This document shows, piece by piece, positions 55,621 through 64,000 of a DNA stretch of 64,000 bases. Positions within the stretch are counted from its first letter, which is position 1. The number at the start of each line of letters is the position of its first letter. Location: NCBI GenBank assembly GCA_031260665.1, contig JAISLD010000046.1, forward strand, positions 61,791-125,790, given 5' to 3'. The DNA comes from Oscillospiraceae bacterium. GTDB taxonomy: Bacteria > Bacillota > Clostridia > Oscillospirales > Ruminococcaceae. The notes below the pieces were generated by a model that did not search any database, was not told the DNA's origin, and saw only the letters and a list, made by a program, of their open reading frames with translations. Position numbers and translations under genes: made by a program.

Positions 55621-56568
55621 TTACGCCGCTTTGGTGTGCTTTTGCTTCCATTCGCGCCACAGCACCCACATAGGACCAACGAGGAAGATAGAGGTGTATA
55701 ACCCCGAAATCATACCGAGGAGCATAGGGAAAGCGAACGACATTATTGAATCAACGCCGTAGATGAACGACACAACGCAGATAGCGAGAAGCGACAGCAC
55801 AACCGCCGCCGTTGTGTTGATAGAACGGGTGAGCGACTGCACTGTGCTGATGTTAACGAGGTCGCGGTACGAGATTTTGCTGCCGAGAAGCGTGCGGTTC
55901 TCACGGATACGGTCGTAAATGACAATCGTGTTGTTTATCGAGTAGCCGAGAATCGTCAGCACCACGGCAATGAAGTTTGCGTCTATCGATATGCGGAAGA
56001 ACACGAACGCCGACATCACGATGAATACGTCAACCAGCAAGGCGACAAGAGCGAACACACCTGACGACCAACCGCCGACCGCCTTGAACCTCAAGGCTAT
56101 ATATATGATGAGGAGAATAAACGAGAACAGAATTGCAACCAAGCACTTGAGGAAGAACGTGCTGCCTGTCGAGGGGTTCACGTCTTGGCTGTTCGCTACT
56201 TTGAGGTCGTGTTGCGAGAACGCCGCCTGAAGCGCGTCGGTCAGCTCTGACTGTACGTCAGCCGACATATTCTCGTTTGAGGAGAACGCAACGGTGAGCG
56301 TCTTGAGGTCTGTGCCGAACGCCGTGCCCTCGGTCACGCGGCTTGCACCGAGGTTTTGTTCGTTCACGAGGTCCTCAGCCGCGGGGAGGTCGATATCCCC
56401 GACGAAGCTGTAGGTCACCATTGTGCCGCCGCGAAATTCAATCGCTACGTCCGCACCGAAGATGAGAAGCACAATGATTGCTGCCACGAAGATAACGCAG
56501 GGGATAGCGATTGCGATTTTCGCTTTTCCGACAAAGTCAAACTTGATGTCTGATATTGATTTACGCAT
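55621..56568 (-). CDS. secF: Protein translocase SecF
   Basis: FRGGTMVTYSF...GYSINNTIVIYDRIRENR...TAAVVLSLLAICVVSFIYG. Confidence 0.95.
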   Translation of the reverse strand: MRKSISDIKFDFVGKAKIAIAIPCVIFVAAIIVLLIFGADVAIEFRGGTMVTYSFVGDIDLPAAEDLVNEQNLGASRVTEGTAFGTDLKTLTVAFSSNENMSADVQSELTDALQAAFSQHDLKVANSQDVNPSTGSTFFLKCLVAILFSFILLIIYIALRFKAVGGWSSGVFALVALLVDVFIVMSAFVFFRISIDANFIAVVLTILGYSINNTIVIYDRIRENRTLLGSKISYRDLVNISTVQSLTRSINTTAAVVLSLLAICVVSFIYGVDSIMSFAFPMLLGMISGLYTSIFLVGPMWVLWREWKQKHTKAA

Positions 56569-57970
56569 TTACGGCACCGCCTTTCGGTCCGCCGAACCAC
56601 GTTGGTTTGCGGAAGAACTGGAATTTAGCGATAGAGTAGGTCATAAGGCGCGACGTGAACACACCGAACACGAAGTTCAGTACCGCACCGACACCGAGAG
56701 TGAAGCCGAACGAGTAGATAGTGCCGGCTGTTGACGGACCGAACATAAAGAACAACCACTGCAAAGCGATTGACGCCCAGCTGTCGGGTGTGCCGAACGC
56801 ACCCATCAGGACAATCGCGATGATAATCAGCGTCACGTTTCCGTCAAATATCGCGGTGAACGCGCGCTTGTATCCCGCTTGAAGCGCACCGTCAAGCGTT
56901 TTGCCTGCACGAAGCTCTTCTTTTATGCGTTCGCCCGTGATTACGTTCGCGTCAACACCCATACCGATAGATAGGATAATACCGGCGATACCGGGGATTG
57001 TGAGTGTGAAGCTGTTGTTAAACCAGAAGAACCCGGTCACGACAGCGAGAGAGCCGATTGCCTGTCCAAGCAGACCAAACACGGCGATGATTCCCGGCAC
57101 ACGATAAAGAATCACCATAAATATAGACACGAGGAGGAACGCCGCGACTGCCGCGATACCCATTGCTTCTTTCGCGCCCTCGCCGAGTGTCGGGCTGATT
57201 GTGCTGAAGCTGTCGGTCACAAGCTTGTACGGCAACGCGCCGCCGTTTATCTTGTCCGCCAACGCAATGACTTCTTCTCTTGTGAAGTTGCCCGATATGG
57301 TTGCGCTTCCGTCAGAGATTTTCGCGTTTACTGACGGGGAGCTGAAGCAGTATTCATCAAGCCAAATGGAGATGTAGCCATTCCCCGCGAGCCTGCCTGT
57401 CGCTTCACTGAACGCCTCTTTGCCCGAGTCTTTCAGTTTCAGCGATACCGCGAATTCACTGTCTTTGTCGTCGTAATAAGCGTTTGCCGATTCAACGTCG
57501 GCACCCGACAAAACCAGCGGCAAACTTTCGGGGTCGCCGTTGCCGACATTCGCTTGTCCCTCGCGGAACGTCAGGAGCGCGGTTTCACCGAGTTCTTTCA
57601 CTGCCGCTTCGGGGTCGAAGTCCTCGTCGTCCGACTGCCAAGGGAAACGAACGATGATTCTGTCTGAATTGTAGTCGGGATAAATTTCATAGTCGGTGAT
57701 GTTGTTTGCCATCAAACGCGTTTCTATGACTGAACGCGCCGCGTCCACCTGTTGGTCTGTCGCGTCCACGTCGCTTGGCGGTGTGAAGGTTACGTCAACA
57801 CCTCCGCGAATGTCTATGCCCCAACGAATGTCGTCAAGTCCTCGCACCCACGAGGTGACGACATCGCCGTACGCCGTATGAACACCGCCGATAGTCAGCA
57901 CAGTCAGCGCGAGTATAAGGGCGGCGACAATAAAGAACACGGGTTTCTTTACGCTTTTCAAATGATTCAC
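56561..57970 (-). CDS. secD: Protein translocase SecD
   Basis: RWGIDIRGGVDVTFTP...GMGVDANVITGERIKEELRAGKTLDGALQAGYKRAFTAIFDGNVT. Confidence 0.95.
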   Translation of the reverse strand: MNHLKSVKKPVFFIVAALILALTVLTIGGVHTAYGDVVTSWVRGLDDIRWGIDIRGGVDVTFTPPSDVDATDQQVDAARSVIETRLMANNITDYEIYPDYNSDRIIVRFPWQSDDEDFDPEAAVKELGETALLTFREGQANVGNGDPESLPLVLSGADVESANAYYDDKDSEFAVSLKLKDSGKEAFSEATGRLAGNGYISIWLDEYCFSSPSVNAKISDGSATISGNFTREEVIALADKINGGALPYKLVTDSFSTISPTLGEGAKEAMGIAAVAAFLLVSIFMVILYRVPGIIAVFGLLGQAIGSLAVVTGFFWFNNSFTLTIPGIAGIILSIGMGVDANVITGERIKEELRAGKTLDGALQAGYKRAFTAIFDGNVTLIIIAIVLMGAFGTPDSWASIALQWLFFMFGPSTAGTIYSFGFTLGVGAVLNFVFGVFTSRLMTYSIAKFQFFRKPTWFGGPKGGAVNA

Positions 57971-58191
57971 TCCTTATGCTTTTAATATGACCTAAAGATA
58001 TACTCCGTGATACTCATTCAAGTAAGATTGCCGTTTAGTGAAGAATCGTGTTCTTTCTCTTCACCCTTAGTGGGGAGAGAGAACACCAAGCTACTAATCA
58101 ATCAGCTGTACACAAGTCACGCAGTATAGCATACCTGTCTATTATATTACATTTTTTGCTAATAGTCAAGTGACTACAGCCAAAATGACAC

Positions 58192-58220
58192 TTTACATTT
58201 TAGAAATAATTTGTTATAAT
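58192..58220 (+). promoter_or_regulatory. Sigma-A promoter upstream of DD-peptidase
   Basis: TTTACA-N17-TATAAT. Confidence 0.7.
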
Positions 58221-58270
58221 AATATAGTCTGTACGAGATTGTCTATATTCTTTGTTTCAACGACCGCTAC

Positions 58271-58363
58271 TTCGCGAAGTTCCGCCTCTGCGGAGGCGGC
58301 AAGGGCGTCGATTGAGCCGTTCAGGTCGCCCGCCTGTGCCCCGAGGGGTATGACCTTCGGATA
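58271..58363 (+). repeat. Family A-related repeat, copy 6, in 5' UTR of DD-peptidase
   Basis: TTCCGCCTCTGCGGAGGCGGCAAGGGCGTCG...GGTCGCCCGCCTGTGCCCCGAGGGGTATGACCTTCGG. Confidence 0.7.
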
Positions 58364-58392
58364 TCACATAAAACTTTCAGTTGGAAGAACCT

Positions 58393-59793
58393 ATGCTTAA
58401 AAGAATCATAACTTTTATACTCGCGGTGTCGTTCGTCCTCGCTGTGCCTGTCGGGTCGGGCGCGGAGTTTATGCCCGACGTCGAACCGAAAAGCGATGCT
58501 GTGTTTATGGTGAACATCGACACCGACATCTGTGTTTATCAAAAAAACGCCACCAAGAAAGAGTGGCCCGCTTCGATTACGAAGATAATGGCGGCACTTG
58601 TCGTGCTTGACACCATAAAGAATCTTGACGAAGAAGTGAAAATCAGCTATGACGCGACGGACGAGTTCTGGACTGACGACCGCAACAAACGCTCGCCCTC
58701 AAACGCTGCTCTTGAACCCGGTCAAAAAGGGATAACCTTCCGTGACTGCCTCTATGCTCTCCTCATTGCGTCCGCTTGTGAAGCCGCGAATATCCTTGCA
58801 ATCAACACAGCGGGCAGTATCGAGGGGTTTGCCGATATGATGAACGCCACCGCGGCGCGTCTTGGCTGTGTCAACACGCACTTCTCAAACGCGCACGGTC
58901 TGTATGAGCCTGACAACTGGTCCTGCGCCTATGATATGTATATTATAACAAGGTATACCTACGAAACCTACCCCGAGTTTGCCCGAATAATCTCATCGAC
59001 CGAGCATACGTTCCCCGCAAACACCGCGAACCCGCAGGCATACGTCAAACGCAACACAAACAAGCTGATACAAAATACACAGGGCAACGAGTTCTATTAT
59101 GAACCGGCGTTCGGTGTTAAGACAGGCAGCTTCCCCGAGATATACGACACAGCTACAGGGGCGGTGAGCGAGGGAGTCGCGACACTCGTCAGTATGGCGG
59201 AAAAAGGCGGCTTCACTTATATCTTAGTCACACTTGGCGCGCCGTATCACTCGCCTGACGACGCAAGCGAGTTCGCCGGGTATTCGTTTCAAGACCACAT
59301 CGACCTCTACAACTGGGCGTTCGGCACGCTGTCTTATCGCACGGTTATCTCAAAAGACGAGATAATCGCAAGCATAAACGTGCTTCAAGGTGAAAACGCC
59401 GACCAAGTTCAGCTGAAACCCGCGACCGACTTCGCCACATTGCTGCCCAAGGTTGACGGCGACGACAAGTCGCTGCTTCGGCTTGACGTGCAAAAGTTTG
59501 AGGAGGAGATAGTCGCCCCCGTAAAGCAAGGCTCGCCTATCGGCAGGCTGACCGTCTATCTTGCGAACGAACCTATCGGGGTCATCGACCTTGTAGCGGC
59601 TTACGACGTCGAGCGTTCGCAGACCGCGTACGCCGCCGAGCAAGCGAAGCGAATCACACAGCAGCCGTTCTTCAAGGCGCTTGTCGCGATAATTATATTC
59701 CTTATAATAGCGGGAATTGTCGTGGGGCAAATCAACCGCGTAAAGAAAGCCAAGGCACGTGCCGCGAAACGCAAAAGCACGCCTAAATACTGA
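58393..59793 (+). CDS. D-alanyl-D-alanine carboxypeptidase (S11 family, DacF-like)
   Basis: Signal peptide; SITK and KTG motifs; SACEAAN at SxN position. Confidence 0.9.
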   Translation: MLKRIITFILAVSFVLAVPVGSGAEFMPDVEPKSDAVFMVNIDTDICVYQKNATKKEWPASITKIMAALVVLDTIKNLDEEVKISYDATDEFWTDDRNKRSPSNAALEPGQKGITFRDCLYALLIASACEAANILAINTAGSIEGFADMMNATAARLGCVNTHFSNAHGLYEPDNWSCAYDMYIITRYTYETYPEFARIISSTEHTFPANTANPQAYVKRNTNKLIQNTQGNEFYYEPAFGVKTGSFPEIYDTATGAVSEGVATLVSMAEKGGFTYILVTLGAPYHSPDDASEFAGYSFQDHIDLYNWAFGTLSYRTVISKDEIIASINVLQGENADQVQLKPATDFATLLPKVDGDDKSLLRLDVQKFEEEIVAPVKQGSPIGRLTVYLANEPIGVIDLVAAYDVERSQTAYAAEQAKRITQQPFFKALVAIIIFLIIAGIVVGQINRVKKAKARAAKRKSTPKY

Positions 59794-59799
59794 TATATA

Positions 59800-60237
59800 A
59801 TGCGAAACCTCACGATAATATCGGTCGGCAAGCTGAAAGAAAAGGCGTTCGCTGAACTTGAGCGTGAATACGAAACACGGTTGTCGGCGAACTTCAAGGC
59901 GGCGCATATTGAGCTGAAAGAGCGCGGCGTACTCGCCGAATCGGTTGACATACTCGCGAGAATTCCGAAGAACGCTTTTGTTTGCGCACTTTGTGTCGAA
60001 GCGGCGGGAATGTCGAGCGAGGAGTTTTCGCGGAGCATTATGTCGGCGGCGGAGGAGAAAGACCTTTGCTTCATCATCGGCGGCAGTGACGGATTAGACG
60101 AATCGGTGAAGAAACGCGCCGACTTGAGGCTCTCGCTTTCACCCATGACGCTGACGCACACGTTCGCGAGGGTGGTGCTTGCCGAACAAATCTATCGCGC
60201 CGTAATGATAAAAGAAAACAGGACATATCATAAGTAG
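59800..60237 (+). CDS. rlmH: 23S rRNA pseudouridine(1915) N3-methyltransferase RlmH
   Basis: LTIISVGKLKEKAF...FIIGGSDGLDESVKKRADLRLSLSPMTLTHTFARVVLAEQIYRA. Confidence 0.97.
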   Translation: MRNLTIISVGKLKEKAFAELEREYETRLSANFKAAHIELKERGVLAESVDILARIPKNAFVCALCVEAAGMSSEEFSRSIMSAAEEKDLCFIIGGSDGLDESVKKRADLRLSLSPMTLTHTFARVVLAEQIYRAVMIKENRTYHK

Positions 60238-60247
60238 GAGAACAAAT

Positions 60248-61324
60248 ATGGCACAGCCGCTTAAAACATCTACAGAAATAGCGCAAGGAGGGCTCGCGGG
60301 GTTTGCAATCGGCGATGCGCTCGGTCACCCGATAAGGGATATGACGTTTGAGGATATCTGCGCCCGCTTTGAAAAAGGCGGCTGCCTTGACCTCGCCGTC
60401 AGCAGGAAAACCAACCTCGCGCTCTTTACTGACGCGACGCAGATGACGCTCTTCACGGCGGAGGGCCTGATATGGGCGGACCGCGAGGCAAACGGCAGAG
60501 AGATAAACTACACTGCTTATGTCTTTTACGCCTATCAGCTGTGGCTTTACACGCAAACGCGTGAACTCGCGGGCGATGAATACGCGTGGCTGCTTAAAGA
60601 CAACCCGAAGAACCTCAACCCGCGTTTGCTTAGAGCCAAGGGGCTGTATAGACCGCGCAACACCAATGACATCAACATAAAGGCGCTTCAGGCGGCGCGA
60701 GAGATGGGATACGGCAGGTTGTCAAAGCGATATAACGACAACGACGACAACGGCGCGTTAAAGCGGATTCTCCCTGCCGGGATATACTTCAACTTCGACA
60801 CGCCGACAGCATTTCGTGCCGGGGCCGACTTTGCCTCGATAACTCACGGCGGTTACGGGGCGACACTTGCCGCAGGTTGCTATGCCGCCGCTGTCGCTGA
60901 ACTGGCGAAAGGCGCGACTGTTGATTCGGCGGTGAAACGAGCGATTAAACTGCTGCAGAAGTATGAGAACCACGAGCCGGTGTCCGACAAACTGCTCGAC
61001 GCCATCAATCTGCTTGCTGACCGCACCGTCAAGCCACGCGCCGCTGTCGAGATGTTAGGCGAGGGGCACACGGCGGCTGAAGCGCTTGCAATCGCGTTCT
61101 TTTGTGCGCTTAATCACAGCCAAAGCTATGAAAACGCGGTGCTGTTGGCGGCGAACCACGGAGGAGCAAGCGAAGTCACGGCGGCGTTGACGGGTGGGCT
61201 TCTCGGTACGGCATACGGGATAAACGCGATACCGTCGCGGTGGTATAAGAAACTGCAGTATAAACCGCTGATTGACGACTTGGGCGCGGACTTGGGCGAA
61301 TGTACCGTTATTGAATACGATTAA
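60248..61324 (+). CDS. ADP-ribosylglycohydrolase family protein
   Basis: GGLAGFAIGDALGHPI...FTDATQMTLFTAEGL...ITHGGYGATLAAGCYAAAVAEL. Confidence 0.9.
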   Translation: MAQPLKTSTEIAQGGLAGFAIGDALGHPIRDMTFEDICARFEKGGCLDLAVSRKTNLALFTDATQMTLFTAEGLIWADREANGREINYTAYVFYAYQLWLYTQTRELAGDEYAWLLKDNPKNLNPRLLRAKGLYRPRNTNDINIKALQAAREMGYGRLSKRYNDNDDNGALKRILPAGIYFNFDTPTAFRAGADFASITHGGYGATLAAGCYAAAVAELAKGATVDSAVKRAIKLLQKYENHEPVSDKLLDAINLLADRTVKPRAAVEMLGEGHTAAEALAIAFFCALNHSQSYENAVLLAANHGGASEVTAALTGGLLGTAYGINAIPSRWYKKLQYKPLIDDLGADLGECTVIEYD

Positions 61325-61332
61325 CAAAGCAA

Positions 61333-61370
61333 CAATGTTCTCTCCCCGCCTTTGGTGGGGAGAGAACACA
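61333..61370. terminator. Hairpin terminator of GTTCTCTCCCC family
   Basis: TGTTCTCTCCCCGCCTTTGGTGGGGAGAGAACA. Confidence 0.75.
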
Positions 61371-61407
61371 AAATAGCTAATCGTTATATAAAGTAAGGTG
61401 ACAAAAG

Positions 61408-61977
61408 ATGTTTGAAACAAAGTTTATTGAGCAAATGGTGGCGAAAAAGCTGACGGCAGGCGACCGTGTGAAACAAGGGCTGATAATCGCGGGGGCCGTG
61501 ATTATCGCCGCTGTTTCGGTTCTGTTTGCTCTTGCTTTGCCGCCTGTGCTTTTGCTGGGAGCGGCGGCGATATGGGTGGCGTGGATGCTGACAGGTTCGT
61601 TCAGCACCGAATACGAGTATATACTGACGGACAACGAGCTTGATATCGACAAGATAACGGGGAAGAAGAAGCGCAAACGCTTAATCACGATTGATTTGAA
61701 GTGTGTGAAGTCGTGGGGACAAGGTGAGGCAAACGACGCGTTCGCTTCGAACGCAAATGTGACGATATTTGCTCACGACAGCACTGCCGAACACCTCTGG
61801 AACTTGACGGCGGAACACGACAAGGCGGGCAAAGTGGTGCTGTACTTCTCGCCGAGCCTTGAAGTGGCGCACCACATCAACTTCTTTGTTTCCAACTCGC
61901 TGAAGAAAGCCGACTTGGAACCGCTTGTTGTCGAATCGTTTGTTATAAAGGAGCGGTTAGACGATGAAACAAAGTAA
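61408..61977 (+). CDS. Two-TM conserved hypothetical membrane protein
   Basis: TM hairpin then soluble domain EYEYILTDNELDIDKITGKKKRKRLITIDLKCV. Confidence 0.7.
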   Translation: MFETKFIEQMVAKKLTAGDRVKQGLIIAGAVIIAAVSVLFALALPPVLLLGAAAIWVAWMLTGSFSTEYEYILTDNELDIDKITGKKKRKRLITIDLKCVKSWGQGEANDAFASNANVTIFAHDSTAEHLWNLTAEHDKAGKVVLYFSPSLEVAHHINFFVSNSLKKADLEPLVVESFVIKERLDDETK

Positions 61978-63055
61978 ACTGCTGCTCTGCTTGGTGTTGT
62001 CGGCGACAACGCTTTGCGCTTCTTGCGAGGAAATCACGCCCGAAGATTACTTCGGGGGGGGATACAAACTTGGGTATGAAAGCGAAACCCGCGGCACAGA
62101 ACCGCTTGACGTTGATGTTGACTTTGGTGAGGACACGGAAGAAGCGCGCGGCACCGACCCAAACATCGATAGCTCCGCCGCGCCCACGGCACTGACGCTT
62201 GAACCTGCCGACACCCCTGACACAACTCCTGATGAAGTGCAAGTCGCCACGGTTGACCCGTTCTTGTCGGTAATCAAAGAAGACAAAGACGACAAGCCAC
62301 AGGCAAGCGGCGTGTTTGTGGTGGGGAACAACACGATAACCTACGGGCTTAACCTTGACAAGCAGACCGAACCCGGCGGCGTGACCAAACTGCTGACCGC
62401 ACTCACCGCGTTTGACGTGTTCAACGGGGCTTTGACCGCCGAGATAGACATCGGAAACGAACTGAACCTGCTTGACAGCGACTCGAAACGAGCAGGACTC
62501 TATTCGGGCAAGATTGTGACACTTGAAACCGCGTTGGCAGGACTTCTGGTTGCGGGTGGGAACGATGCCGCCTATTCTATCGCGGTGAACGCCGCCGAAA
62601 CCGCACTGGGTGGGAGCGACCTCGACAAAGCGGCACTCGTAAAGTATTTTGTTGAGATGATGAACGAAAAGGCGCGGACACTTGGAATGGACGCGTCCGT
62701 GTTTGTCAACCCCGACGGTATCCACGCGGTTGGCCAAGCGACGACCGCGCGCGATATGCTTCGCCTTTCCGCCGCCGTGGCTGAAACCCCCGCTCTCGCT
62801 AAGCTCGCGGGGACACGCACCTACAGCGGCAACTTCCTTGACGGGACTTCGCTGAAGTTTGAAAACTCGCTGCCCGTGATTGCGAGCCACACGCCCGAGG
62901 GGCTGCGTTCAGGTTACAGCGACGACACGGGATATTTGTTTGCCGGTTTGTTCAACGAAAACGGGAAAACGATTGTGACGTTTGTTACAGGGTGCGACAC
63001 ACCCGATGAACGGGTGAGCCGCACCGTGGAACTTTTGGGCAGATTGACGGCGTAA
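61964..63055 (+). CDS. S11 D-Ala-D-Ala carboxypeptidase-like secreted/lipoprotein with degenerate active site
   Basis: Signal peptide LLLCLVLSATTLCASC; fold-level similarity but GVTK, GGN and RSG where SxxK, SxN, KTG are expected. Confidence 0.78.
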   Translation: MKQSKLLLCLVLSATTLCASCEEITPEDYFGGGYKLGYESETRGTEPLDVDVDFGEDTEEARGTDPNIDSSAAPTALTLEPADTPDTTPDEVQVATVDPFLSVIKEDKDDKPQASGVFVVGNNTITYGLNLDKQTEPGGVTKLLTALTAFDVFNGALTAEIDIGNELNLLDSDSKRAGLYSGKIVTLETALAGLLVAGGNDAAYSIAVNAAETALGGSDLDKAALVKYFVEMMNEKARTLGMDASVFVNPDGIHAVGQATTARDMLRLSAAVAETPALAKLAGTRTYSGNFLDGTSLKFENSLPVIASHTPEGLRSGYSDDTGYLFAGLFNENGKTIVTFVTGCDTPDERVSRTVELLGRLTA

Positions 63056-63199
63056 ATGACGTGTTTGTGGGTTTGATTGAAACATTAACTGTAACTTTAT
63101 TGTCACTAATGCTTTTATTGCCACAAGTTTACACCACTCATTTGTGAAAATTGCACAAAAAATTTGTTAAAACTTCGTCACAAAAATGACAAAATGTTA

Positions 63200-63228
63200 T
63201 TGACATCGAATAAATTCTGGAGTATAAT
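63200..63228 (+). promoter_or_regulatory. Perfect sigma-A promoter of pilin gene
   Basis: TTGACA-N17-TATAAT. Confidence 0.85.
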
Positions 63229-63299
63229 AGTAATGCAAATAAGAACAGACATTCGTTTGTTCTACCGGTTTATATTATTTTATTTAAGGAGTGGTACTT

Positions 63300-63797
63300 A
63301 TGAAAAAGTTTCTCTCGAAGTCACGCAAAGGCTTTACTCTCGTCGAGCTGATTGTCGTTATCGCAATCATCGCGGTTCTCGCATCTATCCTCGTTCCTTT
63401 GATGGGCGGTTACCTGAATGACGCAAACCGTCAATCCAACGCCCTCACCGCAAAAAACGCCGGCACAATGATTTCAGCCGCTGTCACTTCCGCTTCACAA
63501 AAGGGCGGCACCGTAACAGCCCTCGTAAGCAACACGCCGAAGGCTTCAAACACCACAATCACCCTTGAGAATGGCGCAACAGCTGTTTCTATCGCTTCTA
63601 TCGCCAATCTGACAAAGGGTTCGCTCTTTGCAGCCGCTCAGTCCGCAACTGACGTGCTTTCCGGCACAACGGTTTACACACTTCAGGTTTGGTATTCTCC
63701 GTCGGCTATCATCACTCTCGCCGGTACCGACGTTGCAACCTCAACCACAATCGGCTATTGGACCAACGGCTCAAGAACACAGACACAGATTACCTAA
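63300..63797 (+). CDS. Type IV pilin (probable major pilin)
   Basis: KSRKGFTLVELIVVIAIIAVLASILVPLMGGYLNDANRQSN; strong promoter and RBS, monocistronic. Confidence 0.93.
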   Translation: MKKFLSKSRKGFTLVELIVVIAIIAVLASILVPLMGGYLNDANRQSNALTAKNAGTMISAAVTSASQKGGTVTALVSNTPKASNTTITLENGATAVSIASIANLTKGSLFAAAQSATDVLSGTTVYTLQVWYSPSAIITLAGTDVATSTTIGYWTNGSRTQTQIT

Positions 63798-63826
63798 TCA
63801 ATCGGTGTCTGCACAGCAACACACAC

Positions 63827-63858
63827 AATCCCCCTCGAGATGAGGGGGATTTGCTTTG
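63827..63858 (+). terminator. Intrinsic terminator
   Basis: AATCCCCCTCGAGATGAGGGGGATTTGCTTTG. Confidence 0.85.
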
Positions 63859-63881
63859 TTGACATTTTATCCATAATATGT

Positions 63882-64000
63882 TATAGTAGGTTAAATTAAA
63901 AACGCTAAAGCGTTTTTGCAGTCGCTTTTAGCGACTGCCGCGCCTACGGCGCGGATTTAACCGTCCTGATACGCCAGTGCGCGGCAACGCCGCGCCGCCG
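63882..64000 (+). repeat. Family B repeat, copy 3 (runs off window)
   Basis: TATAGTAGGTTAAATTAAAAACGCTAAAGCGTTTTTGCAGTCGCTTTTAGCGACTGCCGCGCC... Confidence 0.9.

Noticed and set aside
61943-62890. 315-aa minus-strand ORF
   Set aside because: Antisense to the degenerate DD-peptidase; the plus-strand frame has signal peptide, RBS and family similarity.
1-64000. CRISPR arrays, tRNA/rRNA genes, riboswitches, transposases or prophage
   Set aside because: No regularly spaced direct repeats, cloverleaf or rRNA sequence, canonical riboswitch core (including c-di-GMP class), or transposase/integrase/phage ORFs recognised by eye; a covariance-model scan would be needed to exclude weaker RNAs.

Overview
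Window from a GC-moderate, spore-forming Gram-positive (Clostridia/Oscillospirales-like) chromosome; taxonomy is inferred from gene content only. Read-out: a 5'-truncated HD-GYP protein; a DtxR-type regulator; Sfp-type PPTase; SpoIID/LytB protein; three tandem class B sortases; cinA-thiI-cysteine desulfurase; a YtrA-type GntR/ABC operon; a Gram-positive type IV pilus operon (pilC, pilM-pilN fusion, pilO-like, two pseudopilins, prepilin peptidase, pilB, pilT) with a separate pilin gene at the right end; YicC, IspDF, a PASTA protein with a degenerate kinase domain, PPDK; purD / AICAR formyltransferase / purA; recR-ybaB-dnaX preceded by an SRP RNA; SpoVB-like flippase; flagellin with a textbook sigma-28 promoter and structured leader; a secreted protein; valS; an NPKTG-anchored acidic surface protein; an unannotated 25-aa SpoVM; spoIIR; an ECF sigma/anti-sigma-like pair; an orphan rnfB with a tandem 3' duplication; nrdR; secDF; DD-peptidase; rlmH; ADP-ribosylglycohydrolase; and a degenerate DD-peptidase-like lipoprotein. 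The intergenic regions carry several families of palindromic mosaic repeats. Most striking observations: (1) three identical-geometry TGAAAC-N16-KTKACTAC promoter-like sites linking the ECF sigma gene to the NPKTG surface protein; (2) a flagellin leader with several GGA-in-loop hairpins including one presenting the SD (CsrA-like control); (3) SpoVM missed by the ORF track; (4) two predicted pseudoenzymes; (5) dispersed modular repeats, one of which recodes the end of the HD-GYP gene. No tRNA, rRNA, CRISPR array, transposase or prophage was recognised.
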